Assembly: GCA_017935065.1 (NCBI GenBank)
Contig: JAGBIF010000037.1
Coordinates: forward strand, 1 to 40,307
Direction of reading: 5' to 3'
From: Clostridia bacterium
GTDB taxonomy: Bacteria > Bacillota > Clostridia > Oscillospirales > CAG-272
Length of the DNA stretch: 40,307 nt
A program made the position numbers and the translations under genes. Positions 12,571-20,035 of this stretch are shown piece by piece (the stretch's first letter is position 1; each line of letters starts with the position of its first letter). The notes beneath the pieces are model-generated. The model was not told the DNA's origin. It made no database searches and was given only the letters and a program-made list of their open reading frames with translations.

Positions 12571-15198
12571 ATGAGCAAGAAGTATGTCTACCTCTTTTCC
12601 GAGGGTAACAAGGACATGCGTAATCTTCTCGGCGGAAAGGGTGCAAACCTTGCCGAGATGACGCACATCGGTCTTCCCGTACCTCAGGGCTTCACCATTA
12701 CCACCGAGGCCTGCACGCAGTACTACGAGGACGGAAGAATGATCAACGATGAGATCATGGCGCAGATCATGGAATACATCGTAAAGATGGAGGAAATCAC
12801 CGGTAAGAAGTTCGGCGATCTCGAGAATCCCCTTCTCGTTTCGGTCCGTTCGGGTGCAAGAGCATCGATGCCCGGTATGATGGACACCATTCTTAACCTC
12901 GGTCTTAACGAGCAGGTCGTTGAGGTTATGGCACAGAAGTCGGGCAACGCAAGATGGGCTTACGACTGCTACAGAAGATTTATTCAGATGTACTCCGACG
13001 TCGTTATGGAGGTTGGAAAGAAGTACTTCGAGCAGCTTATCGATAAGATGAAGGAAGAAAAGGGCGTTAAGCTTGACGTTGAGCTTTCGGCTGACGATCT
13101 CAAGGAGCTTGCAAATCAGTTCAAGGCTGAGTACAAGGCAAAGATCGGCGCTGACTTCCCCTCTGATCCTAAGGAACAGCTTATCGGTGCGGTTAAGGCG
13201 GTATTCCGTTCATGGGACAACCCCAGAGCAAACGTATACAGACGTGACAACGATATCCCCTACTCCTGGGGTACCGCAGTAAACGTTCAGGCAATGGCAT
13301 TCGGTAATATGGGTGACGATTGCGGAACGGGCGTTGCATTTACCCGTGACCCTGCTACAGGCGAGAAGAAGCTTATGGGTGAGTTCCTTACCAACGCGCA
13401 GGGCGAGGACGTTGTTGCAGGTGTTCGTACACCTATGCCTATCGCAGAGATGGCAGACAAGTTCCCCGAGGCATTTGAGCAGTTCAAGAATGTTTGCGCA
13501 ATCCTTGAGGACCACTACAGAGATATGCAGGATATGGAATTTACCGTTGAGCACGGTAAGCTCTATATGCTTCAGACCAGAAACGGTAAGAGAACCGCGG
13601 CTGCAGCTCTTAAGATCGCTTGTGACCTCGTTGACGAGGGTATGATCGATGAGAAGCAGGCAGTGCTTATGATCGACCCCAGAAACCTTGACACTCTTCT
13701 CCACCCCCAGTTTGACGCAAAGGCTATCAAGACTGCTCAGGCAGTTGCAAAGGCTCTCGGCGCATCTCCCGGTGCTGCATGCGGTAAGGTAGTATTCACC
13801 GCTGAAGAGGCTAAGGAATGGAACGACAGAGGCGAGAAGGTAGTTCTTGTCCGTCTTGAGACCTCGCCCGAGGATATCGAGGGTATGAAGGCATCTCAGG
13901 GTATTCTTACCGCACGTGGCGGTATGACCTCTCACGCAGCGGTCGTTGCACGCGGAATGGGTACCTGCTGTGTATCGGGCTGCTCGGCAATCACCAGCTT
14001 CGACGAGGACAACAAGACCTTCGTGCTTGCAGGTAAGACCTACAAGGAAGGCGACGTTATCTCGCTTGACGGCTCTACAGGTAACATTTACGACGGTGCT
14101 ATTCCTACCGTTGACGCAAGCATTTCGGGTGACTTCGGCAGAATTATGGCATGGGCAGACAAGTACAGAAAACTTGGCGTTCGTACCAACGCAGATACTC
14201 CTAAGGATGCTGCAAAGGCTCGCGAGCTTGGCGCTGAGGGTATCGGTCTTTGCCGTACTGAGCATATGTTCTTCGAGGAAGGCAGAATTGATGCATTCCG
14301 TGAGATGATCTGCGCTGACACCGTTGAGGCAAGAGAGGCTGCACTTGAGAAGATCCTTCCTATGCAGCAGAGCGACTTCGAGAAGCTCTACGTAGCTCTT
14401 GAGGGTAACCCCGTTACTATCAGATTCCTTGATCCCCCGCTTCACGAGTTCGTTCCCACCGAGGAGGCAGACATCGAGAAGCTTGCTAAGGCTATGAACA
14501 AGACCGTAGCACAGATCAAGGACATCATCAACGCACTTCACGAGTCCAACCCCATGATGGGTCACCGTGGATGCCGTCTTGCAGTTACCTATCCCGAGAT
14601 TGCAAAGATGCAGACAAAGGCAGTTATCCGCGCGGCTCTTAACGTTCAGAAGGCTAATCCCAGCTGGAACGTTGTTCCCGAGATCATGATTCCCCTTGTT
14701 GGCGAAATCAAGGAGCTTAAGTACGTTAAGGACGTAGTAGTTGCTACTGCTGATGCAGAGATCGCGGCTGCAGGCGCTGACCTCAAGTACGAGGTTGGTA
14801 CCATGATCGAGATTCCCAGAGCCTGCATCACTGCAGACGATATCGCTAAGGAGGCAGAGTTCTTCTGCTTCGGTACCAACGACCTTACTCAGATGACCTA
14901 CGGCTTCAGCCGTGACGATGCTGGTAAGTTCCTTGACGCTTACTACGACAGAAAGATATTCGAGAACGATCCTTTCGCAAAGCTTGACCAGACAGGTGTC
15001 GGTAAGCTTATGGATATGGCTGTTACCCTTGGTAAGAGCGTTCGCCCCGAGCTTCACGTAGGTATCTGCGGTGAGCACGGCGGTGACCCCTCGAGCGTAG
15101 AGTTCTGCCACAGAATCGGCCTCACCTACGTTTCTTGCTCGCCCTTCAGAGTACCGATCGCAAGACTCGCTGCCGCCCAGGCTGCACTTAAGGACTAA
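12571..15198 (+). CDS. ppdK: Pyruvate, phosphate dikinase
   Basis: PPDK interconverts pyruvate, ATP and phosphate with phosphoenolpyruvate, AMP and pyrophosphate. In Clostridia it often works in glycolysis to gain extra ATP. The 875 residues are full length. The N-terminal ATP-grasp part begins GGKGANLAEM (21-30). The swivelling phosphohistidine domain has LTARGGMTSHAAVVARGMG with catalytic His455. The C-terminal PEP-binding barrel includes GLCRTEHMFF, GHRGCRLAVTYPEI, FFCFGTNDLTQMTYGFSRDD and GICGEHGGDP with the catalytic Cys at about 833. The start is set by GGAGG eight bases before the ATG at 12571. Codon choice is strongly biased (GAG, AAG, CTT), suggesting high expression. It is transcribed alone. 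Confidence 0.97.
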   Translation: MSKKYVYLFSEGNKDMRNLLGGKGANLAEMTHIGLPVPQGFTITTEACTQYYEDGRMINDEIMAQIMEYIVKMEEITGKKFGDLENPLLVSVRSGARASMPGMMDTILNLGLNEQVVEVMAQKSGNARWAYDCYRRFIQMYSDVVMEVGKKYFEQLIDKMKEEKGVKLDVELSADDLKELANQFKAEYKAKIGADFPSDPKEQLIGAVKAVFRSWDNPRANVYRRDNDIPYSWGTAVNVQAMAFGNMGDDCGTGVAFTRDPATGEKKLMGEFLTNAQGEDVVAGVRTPMPIAEMADKFPEAFEQFKNVCAILEDHYRDMQDMEFTVEHGKLYMLQTRNGKRTAAAALKIACDLVDEGMIDEKQAVLMIDPRNLDTLLHPQFDAKAIKTAQAVAKALGASPGAACGKVVFTAEEAKEWNDRGEKVVLVRLETSPEDIEGMKASQGILTARGGMTSHAAVVARGMGTCCVSGCSAITSFDEDNKTFVLAGKTYKEGDVISLDGSTGNIYDGAIPTVDASISGDFGRIMAWADKYRKLGVRTNADTPKDAAKARELGAEGIGLCRTEHMFFEEGRIDAFREMICADTVEAREAALEKILPMQQSDFEKLYVALEGNPVTIRFLDPPLHEFVPTEEADIEKLAKAMNKTVAQIKDIINALHESNPMMGHRGCRLAVTYPEIAKMQTKAVIRAALNVQKANPSWNVVPEIMIPLVGEIKELKYVKDVVVATADAEIAAAGADLKYEVGTMIEIPRACITADDIAKEAEFFCFGTNDLTQMTYGFSRDDAGKFLDAYYDRKIFENDPFAKLDQTGVGKLMDMAVTLGKSVRPELHVGICGEHGGDPSSVEFCHRIGLTYVSCSPFRVPIARLAAAQAALKD

Positions 15199-15280
15199 AG
15201 CTTTAACGAGTTTTGGTGTTTCGGCACAAGGCAATTTAGCCTAAGTCGGACAAAAACAAGTATTCTAACTGAATAACAAT

Positions 15281-15319
15281 AGACCCTTGTTCGAGGTGAC
15301 TCGGATGAGGGTCTGTTTG
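15281..15319 (+). terminator. Terminator of ppdK
   Basis: AGACCCT (15281-15287) pairs with AGGGTCT (15308-15314), with inner TCGAG/CTCGG pairs around a GTGA loop. A short GTTTGT follows, so the T-run is weak. Confidence 0.65.
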
Positions 15320-15365
15320 TACGATTGCAACGCCATATTTCTAAATAAAAAAATTAAAACAACTC

Positions 15366-15394
15366 TTGACTTTTTTATATTTATTTTATATAAT
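15366..15394 (+). promoter_or_regulatory. Strong promoter of the orphan RNA
   Basis: TTGACT (15366-15371), 17 bases and TATAAT (15389-15394). No protein gene follows on this strand before the terminators at 15541 and 15825. Confidence 0.85.
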
Positions 15395-15401
15395 GTATAT
15401 G

Positions 15402-15541
15402 CTCCCATATGGGTGTAACAACCCAGCGGCGCTTCTCGTAGTAGCGCCCTGTGCAGCACAGAAACTCCGGTGGGAGGAGTTGCGCGCACTTTTTGCGCTC
15501 ACTGCACGCCGCCTTGCTTTTTGCAAAGCGGCCTCTTTTTT
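15402..15541 (+). ncRNA. Orphan structured RNA of about 140 bases
   Basis: Between a near-consensus promoter and a strong terminator lies a chain of perfect hairpins: GGGT/ACCC (15411-15424), GGCGCT/AGCGCC (15428-15448), CTGTG/CACAG (15449-15461) and AACTCC/GGAGTT (15463-15481). The terminator stem comes last. Alternative pairings exist: GCGGCG (15426-15431) with CGCCGC (15507-15512), the latter being half of the terminator stem, and GTGCAG (15451-15456) with CTGCAC (15502-15507). This is riboswitch-like logic, but no gene in the same direction follows for over 2 kb. It does not match 6S, SRP, tmRNA or RNase P RNA motifs. It may be a small regulatory RNA or a riboswitch that lost its gene. 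Confidence 0.65.
15508..15541 (+). terminator. Terminator of the orphan RNA
   Basis: GCCGC-C-TTGC (15508-15517) pairs with GCAA-A-GCGGC (15523-15532) with one mismatch and a TTTTT loop, followed by TCTTTTTT. Confidence 0.88.
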
Positions 15542-15792
15542 AGAATAAAACCATATCAATCTTAACAATTCGACTGAACAACTCACTACTTTTGCAAAAC
15601 TATTGTGTACCACCGCTCATCTCACAATTAATCATTGTTAGTGTTGCCACTTTTGGTACTATCTGAAACGGTGGTTTCCGTGGTGGCAAACTTATGGGTG
15701 GTGAGAATAATTAATTTTGTATTTTTGAGGCTGATTGCCTTTGTATGGGGACATTCGCATAGCGTAAATATAGGCATTAGCTAAATAAAGAT
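15542..15792. other. Gene-free stretch with interleaved inverted repeats
   Basis: No credible ORF is present. Three inverted pairs overlap each other: ACCACCG (15609-15615) with CGGTGGT (15669-15675), TTGCCAC (15644-15650) with GTGGCAA (15683-15689), and GAAAC/GTTTC (15665-15678). The pattern could be a decayed mobile-element end or a regulatory RNA; nothing more can be said. Confidence 0.45.
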
Positions 15793-15825
15793 GCACCCAA
15801 CGGGTTTTCCGTTGGGTGCGTTTTT
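15793..15825. terminator. Strong terminator after the DUF4186 gene
   Basis: GCACCCAACGG (15793-15803) and CCGTTGGGTGC (15809-15819) form a perfect 11-bp stem. On the plus strand GTTTTT follows; on the minus strand ATCTTTATTT follows. Confidence 0.88.
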
Positions 15826-15826
15826 A

Positions 15827-16183
15827 TTATTCTTCCCCCATATCTGCTTCTATCCACGCGATAAGTAGGTTGACTATGCGGGATTGGTCGGTTTCGGTTA
15901 GGGGGGTGCCGCGCTTGACGCGGTACCATTTTTCGAGGCAGCCACGGCAGCAGCAGGCGCAGGCGTGTTGGGCTATAAAGACGGGGTGGCCGCGCATTGG
16001 GGTTTGTCTGCCGTCGGACTTGGGGGTAGCGGGGGCGAGGCGCGCTCTTATGAATTCCTCGGCGTGCTCGCGTATCTTCTCTATTCCCTTTTCCCTGACA
16101 TAGTCGCGCTCGGATTTGCCGAGGTGGAATTTTCTTCGGAAGGGGGACTTTTTAAGCCTTGCAAGAGCTTCCTCTACTGTCAT
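15827..16183 (-). CDS. DUF4186 family protein
   Basis: The 118-residue protein matches the DUF4186 pattern as I know it: the N-terminal LARLKKSPFRRKFHL, the central RARLAPATPKSDGRQTPMRG, then HPVFIAQHACACCCRGCLEKWY with a dense cysteine-histidine cluster (about residues 65-86). The cluster could bind a metal. The function is unknown in the family. It is cytosolic, with no signal or membrane segment. GGAGG precedes the ATG. It has its own promoter and terminator and no obvious functional partner. Confidence 0.82.
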   Translation of the reverse strand: MTVEEALARLKKSPFRRKFHLGKSERDYVREKGIEKIREHAEEFIRARLAPATPKSDGRQTPMRGHPVFIAQHACACCCRGCLEKWYRVKRGTPLTETDQSRIVNLLIAWIEADMGEE

Positions 16184-16223
16184 AATATCGCCTCCTTTTG
16201 TAAAGCTTTGTTTTCTTTTATAT

Positions 16224-16253
16224 ATTGTAGCATACTTTTACATAGCTTTTCAA
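16224..16253 (-). promoter_or_regulatory. Promoter of the DUF4186 gene
   Basis: On the minus strand TTGAAA (16248-16253) and TACAAT (16224-16229) have an 18-base spacer. Confidence 0.7.
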
Positions 16254-16283
16254 GTCTTTAAAAGATTATTTTTTGATATAAAA

Positions 16284-16317
16284 AGCAAGAGCCAAGTCAC
16301 TGCTCGGCTCTTGCTTA
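16284..16317 (-). terminator. Terminator of the XRE regulator gene
   Basis: AAGCAAGAGCC (16284-16294) and GGCTCTTGCTT (16307-16317) form a perfect 11-bp stem. Read on the minus strand it is followed by TTTTTAT. Confidence 0.85.
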
Positions 16318-16368
16318 TAGGGCTTGATGTTATTCATTAAATTTTGGGGTACTCAGGAAATTCATTTT

Positions 16369-17313
16369 TTAAAAGGGGATATCGGAAACGTCATCCTCCC
16401 TAACACATCTCAATCTTTTCTTCAAGCCAAAGATGAAGAATACGGGGGATACAACCCACATCACGGCTAAAATTACTATTTTAAAGGGAAGCAAAACGAG
16501 GCTACCTATAAATGAAAAAATACCGTCAAAGGATAAAAGTGTATTTAAAATCGGCATAACCACTTCGAAAATGAAGGTGGAATAGCAAAGCTGGAATACC
16601 AGAGCGTAGGTCATAAGTCCGACATATATGTCAATCAACACATCAAGGACGCTTGTGATGCCTAAAAGGAAGGTGAATATCATAAGCACGAGCGCGGGTA
16701 TAGTGGCAATGATATTTGCCTTGATAAAGTATTTTTTCATAATACCCTTTGGCACCTCGGGCTTCTTCTCGGGATACAGCTCACGTCTTTCGTCGGTGTC
16801 GAGGCTCTCTCTGCACTCTACCATAATGCCCTCGTTATTAAGGCGTCTTGCAAGCTCGCTTGCCTCATCAGCGGTAAGCTTACCTGTGATAAACGAGCCT
16901 TTAGTCTCTGCCATATTCTTTGCCTCTGCAAGACCTATGCCGAGAAGCTCCCTTAAAATCTTTATCGCGTGTATCTTTCGGTTAGCGTCAACACCTTGTG
17001 TAAACAGTGAATAGAGAGTGGGCTCGCTTTTTGTGTTATCGGCGTCTTCATTATCAGCTTGCGTTTTGTTCTCTTGCTCGGGCGTATCCTTAGCATCGGC
17101 GGCTTCCTGTGCGGGCGGTGTCTCGTCTATAATCTCGGCAACGGTAGTATCATATATTTCAGCAAGGCGTCTGAGAGTTGTTATATCCGGCTCGGATGAG
17201 TTCTTCTCCCATTTTGATATTGCCTGCGCGGAAAGATTGAGCTTTGCGCCAAGCTCGCCCTGCGTAAGCCCAGCCTGCTTTCTTAAGGCACAGAGTTTTT
17301 CTCCTAAAGACAT
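16369..17313 (-). CDS. Membrane-bound XRE regulator with an L7/L12 C-terminal-like domain
   Basis: The 314 residues have three parts. Residues 1-62 are a Cro/XRE helix-turn-helix (LTQGELGAKLNLSAQAISKWE). After an acidic, glutamine-rich linker (65-98) comes a segment at 111-167 that copies the C-terminal domain of ribosomal protein L7/L12: KIHAIKILRELLGIGLAEAK, then LTADEASELARRLNNEGIMVE. From about 198 to 297 there are three strong hydrophobic segments, then a short charged tail. It is therefore a DNA-binding protein tied to the membrane with a ribosomal-stalk-like interaction domain. The role is unknown. AGGAG precedes the ATG. The promoter spacer carries CCATATGG, a candidate self-operator. 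Confidence 0.85.
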   Translation of the reverse strand: MSLGEKLCALRKQAGLTQGELGAKLNLSAQAISKWEKNSSEPDITTLRRLAEIYDTTVAEIIDETPPAQEAADAKDTPEQENKTQADNEDADNTKSEPTLYSLFTQGVDANRKIHAIKILRELLGIGLAEAKNMAETKGSFITGKLTADEASELARRLNNEGIMVECRESLDTDERRELYPEKKPEVPKGIMKKYFIKANIIATIPALVLMIFTFLLGITSVLDVLIDIYVGLMTYALVFQLCYSTFIFEVVMPILNTLLSFDGIFSFIGSLVLLPFKIVILAVMWVVSPVFFIFGLKKRLRCVREDDVSDIPF

Positions 17314-17347
17314 TTCAAGTCTCCTCTTTTCGGTTTTGTTCCCTTAT

Positions 17348-17376
17348 ATTCTACCATATGGCACAGCTTAAATCAA
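17348..17376 (-). promoter_or_regulatory. Promoter of the XRE regulator gene
   Basis: On the minus strand TTGATT (17371-17376) and TAGAAT (17348-17353) have a 17-base spacer. The palindrome CCATATGG (17354-17361) touches the -10 box, and CAAC-tttta-GTTG (about 17379-17391) lies upstream; both are possible binding sites. Confidence 0.65.
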
Positions 17377-17538
17377 GCAACTAAAAGTTGAATTTGTAGA
17401 ATAAAGGTTGAAACAGACGCCCTTCCTTGGAAAAAGACGGCTCCTATATTTATTTTCTCGTATTTTTCGCTTTATTTTGTCCCTACGCCATTAAGCTTAT
17501 CTTATTTTACAAAAGATGAGTATTTTTTCAGATTTCTA

Positions 17539-17567
17539 TTGAAAATATATAATAAAGGTGCTATAAT
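17539..17567 (+). promoter_or_regulatory. Promoter of the folate operon
   Basis: TTGAAA (17539-17544), 17 bases and TATAAT (17562-17567). A small hairpin, TGACAA/TTGTCA (17578-17593), stands at the predicted 5' end of the transcript and is followed by TTTTATT. It may stabilise the RNA or weakly terminate. Confidence 0.85.
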
Positions 17568-17613
17568 TGTATATAAGTGACAAGCCTTTGTCATTTTATT
17601 AATCAATATGTGC

Positions 17614-17716
17614 TTAACAGAGTAGGAATATATGCGTTTCAGTGCCGTACGGACGGGGAGTTGCCGACGGACGAAAAGATTTATCTTACGGTATATATTC
17701 CGCATCCCACTGTTAC
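17614..17716 (+). promoter_or_regulatory. Tetrahydrofolate (THF) riboswitch
   Basis: The segment matches the THF riboswitch (folT motif). ACAG (17617-17620) pairs with CTGT (17710-17713). The conserved AGAGTAG leads into GGAATATAT (17625-17633), which pairs with ATATATTCC (17693-17701). GCGTTTCAGTGCCG, ACGGGGAGTTGCCG and GACGAAAAG follow in order, and the 3' side ends CCGCATCCCACT. It senses reduced folates and lies directly upstream of a FolT transporter, as expected. I recognise the motif by eye; a covariance search would settle it. Confidence 0.88.
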
Positions 17717-17731
17717 CGCAGGGTGTAATAT

Positions 17732-17772
17732 ACCTCCACGGTACTAAGATGCAAAATCTGTACTATGGAGGT
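17732..17772 (+). promoter_or_regulatory. Ribosome-site sequestering hairpin of the THF riboswitch
   Basis: ACCTCC (17732-17737) and GTAC (17741-17744) pair with GTAC (17760-17763) and GGAGGT (17767-17772). The second block is the folT Shine-Dalgarno sequence, so the switch acts on translation. No T-run is present. Confidence 0.8.
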
Positions 17773-17778
17773 GTTTTT

Positions 17779-18414
17779 ATGATAAAACAAAAGAGATCGG
17801 CTTTAACGCTGAAAATCCTGACGCTCTCGGCAATGCTTTCGGCACTGTCTATCGTAATGGGAAAATTTCTTGCCATCAATGCAGGCGAGGTGCTGAGGTT
17901 CAGCTTTGAAAATCTTCCTATTCTCTTTTCCGCATACGCCTTCGGGCCCCTCGTGGCAATCGCGGTCGGGGTGGTTGCCGATCTTGTCGGGTGCCTGATG
18001 GTTGGGTATGCGATAAATCCGCTTGTTACCCTGGGCGCCGCGCTTATCGGCGGCGGCAGCGGTGTTATGTTCTATATAGGAAGAAGGCTCAGGCTCTCTC
18101 CCACTCTTAACCTTGTCCTCGGTGTGTTTATCGGGCATATTCTCGGCTCGGTGCTGGTTAAGACGGTGGGGCTTGCCGCATTTTATCAGATGCCCTTCGG
18201 GGTACTGATGCTGTGGCGACTGCTTAATTACGCTATAATCGGCGCGCTTGAAGCCGTAATTCTCTATTTTCTGTTTAAAAACAGCTATCTTAACGGGCTC
18301 GTCCTATCCTTCGGTGTTAAAGACGGTAAGGGCGGTGAGCGCAAGGACTGTGACAAATCCGAATACATTAAGACAAAGGAATTTGACAAGGGGGATGAGG
18401 ACAATGACCTATGA
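17779..18414 (+). CDS. folT: Folate ECF transporter S component
   Basis: FolT binds folate in the membrane and works with the shared energising module (EcfT and two EcfA ATPases), which is not encoded here. The 211 residues contain about six hydrophobic segments. The family pattern is LSALSIVMGKFLAI, then VLRFSFENLPILFSAYAFGP, then GVVADLVGCLMVG. The start at 17779 follows GGAGGTGTTTTT; the reading frame is open further upstream, but that part is the riboswitch. The last 35 or so residues are an unusual hydrophilic tail rich in Lys, Asp and Glu. The gene overlaps folC by 11 bases. Control by the THF riboswitch supports folate as substrate. Confidence 0.92.
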   Translation: MIKQKRSALTLKILTLSAMLSALSIVMGKFLAINAGEVLRFSFENLPILFSAYAFGPLVAIAVGVVADLVGCLMVGYAINPLVTLGAALIGGGSGVMFYIGRRLRLSPTLNLVLGVFIGHILGSVLVKTVGLAAFYQMPFGVLMLWRLLNYAIIGALEAVILYFLFKNSYLNGLVLSFGVKDGKGGERKDCDKSEYIKTKEFDKGDEDNDL

Positions 18415-19687
18415 TGAGGCTATAAGCTATATTCACGGTGTGAGCTGGACCTTCTGCAAGCCAGGGCTTGAGAGAATAAGCGCTCTTTGCGAGGCTCTTG
18501 GAAATCCGCAGAGCTCGCTTAAGTTCGTTCACGTTGCGGGGACTAACGGCAAGGGCTCGTTTTGCGCTATGCTTGATTCGGTGCTGCGAAAGGCGGGCTA
18601 CCGTGTCGGTCTCTTTACCTCGCCCTATATCGTTGATTTCGGTGAAAGAATAAGGGTTGACGGCGAGGCTATCAGCGAGGATGAGCTTTCTGCTATATGC
18701 GATAGGCTCAAGCCTATTACGGATGCTATGGATGATAAGCCTACAGAGTTTGAGCTTATTTGCGCTATCGCATTTCTGCATTTCAAGGCCTGCGGATGTG
18801 ACGTTGTTATTCTTGAGGCGGGGCTTGGCGGCAGGCTTGATTCAACGAATGTTATAAGAAATCCCCTGCTCTCGGTTATTACGGGAATATCTCTTGATCA
18901 CACCGCGATACTCGGCGACACTCACGATAAAATAGCTAAGGAAAAGGCGGGAATAATCAAGGACCGCGCGCCCGTGCTTTACGGCGGTGACGACGAGGGC
19001 TTTGAGGTGATACTGAACACCGCGCTATCACTAGGCTCTACCCTTTTCAGAACGAGGATATGCGATATAAAGGTTAAGAGCGCGACCCTTGAGGGTACGG
19101 TGCTAGATTATCTGGCTTATAAGAATATTGAAATTAAGCTTCTCGGTCTTTATCAGCCGAGGAACTGCGCTACGGTGCTTCTTGCGGTGGATATTCTGCG
19201 CGCGAAGGGGCTGAAAATCTCGGACGAGGCGTTAAGAGAGGGTCTGCTGTCGGCAAGGTGGCAGGCGAGATTTGAGATAATATCAAGGGATCCTATGATT
19301 ATCTTTGACGGCGCGCACAACCCCGAGGGAATTGAGAGCGCGGCAAGGTCGATAAGACATTATTTCGGAAATAAAAAGCTCGTCAGCGTGACGGGGCTTC
19401 TTCGCGATAAGGATTTCGTCAGCGAGGCCAACACCTTAAGGTCCTGCATTGACGAGGCTTACACTATTACACCTGATTCGCCGCGCGCTCTGCCAAATAC
19501 GGAGTATGCCGAGGTCCTTCGTGCAGTCGGTATAGATGCCTATCCCTGCCCCAGCCCAGCGGCAGCGCTTGCCGCCGCTATTGAGAGTGCCATTGACAGG
19601 GACACCGCGGTAATTTGTCTTGGCTCACTGTACACATACGCAAGCATTAAAAAAGCATTAAATCTATTTAAAACAGGAGATATGTAA
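18404..19687 (+). CDS. folC: Folylpolyglutamate synthase / dihydrofolate synthase
   Basis: FolC adds glutamates to folates, which traps them in the cell, and may also join dihydropteroate to glutamate. The 427 residues show the Mur-ligase-like ATPase: VAGTNGKGSFCAML (P-loop), LFTSPYIVDFGERIRV, VILEAGLGGRLDSTNV, SLDHTAILGDTHDKIAKEKAGIIK and the C-terminal FDGAHNPEG. The ATG at 18404 is preferred to in-frame codons upstream because GATGAGG stands just before it. It lies in the riboswitch-controlled operon directly after folT: imported folate is polyglutamated by the next gene product. Whether it also has dihydrofolate synthase activity cannot be told. Confidence 0.95.
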   Translation: MTYDEAISYIHGVSWTFCKPGLERISALCEALGNPQSSLKFVHVAGTNGKGSFCAMLDSVLRKAGYRVGLFTSPYIVDFGERIRVDGEAISEDELSAICDRLKPITDAMDDKPTEFELICAIAFLHFKACGCDVVILEAGLGGRLDSTNVIRNPLLSVITGISLDHTAILGDTHDKIAKEKAGIIKDRAPVLYGGDDEGFEVILNTALSLGSTLFRTRICDIKVKSATLEGTVLDYLAYKNIEIKLLGLYQPRNCATVLLAVDILRAKGLKISDEALREGLLSARWQARFEIISRDPMIIFDGAHNPEGIESAARSIRHYFGNKKLVSVTGLLRDKDFVSEANTLRSCIDEAYTITPDSPRALPNTEYAEVLRAVGIDAYPCPSPAAALAAAIESAIDRDTAVICLGSLYTYASIKKALNLFKTGDM

Positions 19688-19690
19688 ACA

Positions 19691-20035
19691 ATGCCTTACA
19701 TCAAGATTACTACAAGCAAAACTATTTCAAAGCAGAACGAGAGCACACTTACAGAAAAGCTCGGTCAGATTATAAGCATTATTCCAGGCAAAAGCGAGAG
19801 ATGGCTTATGCTCTGCTACGAGGATAATATGAGAATGGCGCTTGGCGGCGACGATTTTCTTGGCACCGCAATGGTTGAGGTCAGCGCGTTCGGAAAAAGC
19901 GACCGCGAGGTTTACGACCGCTTTACCGCGGCGCTTACCGAGGTGCTTTCCGAGACTATTGATCTTGCGCCTGAGCGAATTTATATCAAGTATCAGGAGC
20001 ATTCGATCTGGGGCTATAGCGGTATAAATCTGTGA
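19691..20035 (+). CDS. MIF-like tautomerase family protein
   Basis: The 114-residue protein belongs to the macrophage-migration-inhibitory-factor branch of the tautomerase superfamily. It keeps the catalytic N-terminal Pro2 (MPYIKITTS), a Lys in the active-site region (IPGKSERWLMLCYEDN), and the end IYIKYQEHSIWGYSGINL, which parallels the C-terminal strand of MIF. Such proteins are trimers that tautomerise phenylpyruvate-like compounds in vitro; the bacterial role is unknown. It sits four bases after folC, with AGGAG about eleven bases before the ATG, inside a folate-controlled operon. Its position suggests, but does not prove, a link to pterin or aromatic metabolites. Confidence 0.82.
   Translation: MPYIKITTSKTISKQNESTLTEKLGQIISIIPGKSERWLMLCYEDNMRMALGGDDFLGTAMVEVSAFGKSDREVYDRFTAALTEVLSETIDLAPERIYIKYQEHSIWGYSGINL

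Noticed and set aside
13210-15234. A 674-codon open frame antisense to ppdK
   Set aside because: It is a mirror of the strongly biased ppdK codons (GAG, AAG, CTT avoid stops on the other strand), rich in Cys, Leu and Ser without any domain, and has no ribosome site; ppdK is certain.
15402-15541. Orphan RNA as SRP, tmRNA or RNase P RNA
   Set aside because: It lacks the SRP tetraloop core, any tRNA-like ends with a CCA context, and the RNase P core strings.
17632-17778. An N-terminal extension of FolT
   Set aside because: This stretch is the THF riboswitch and its RBS-sequestering hairpin; GGAGG sits right before the ATG at 17779.
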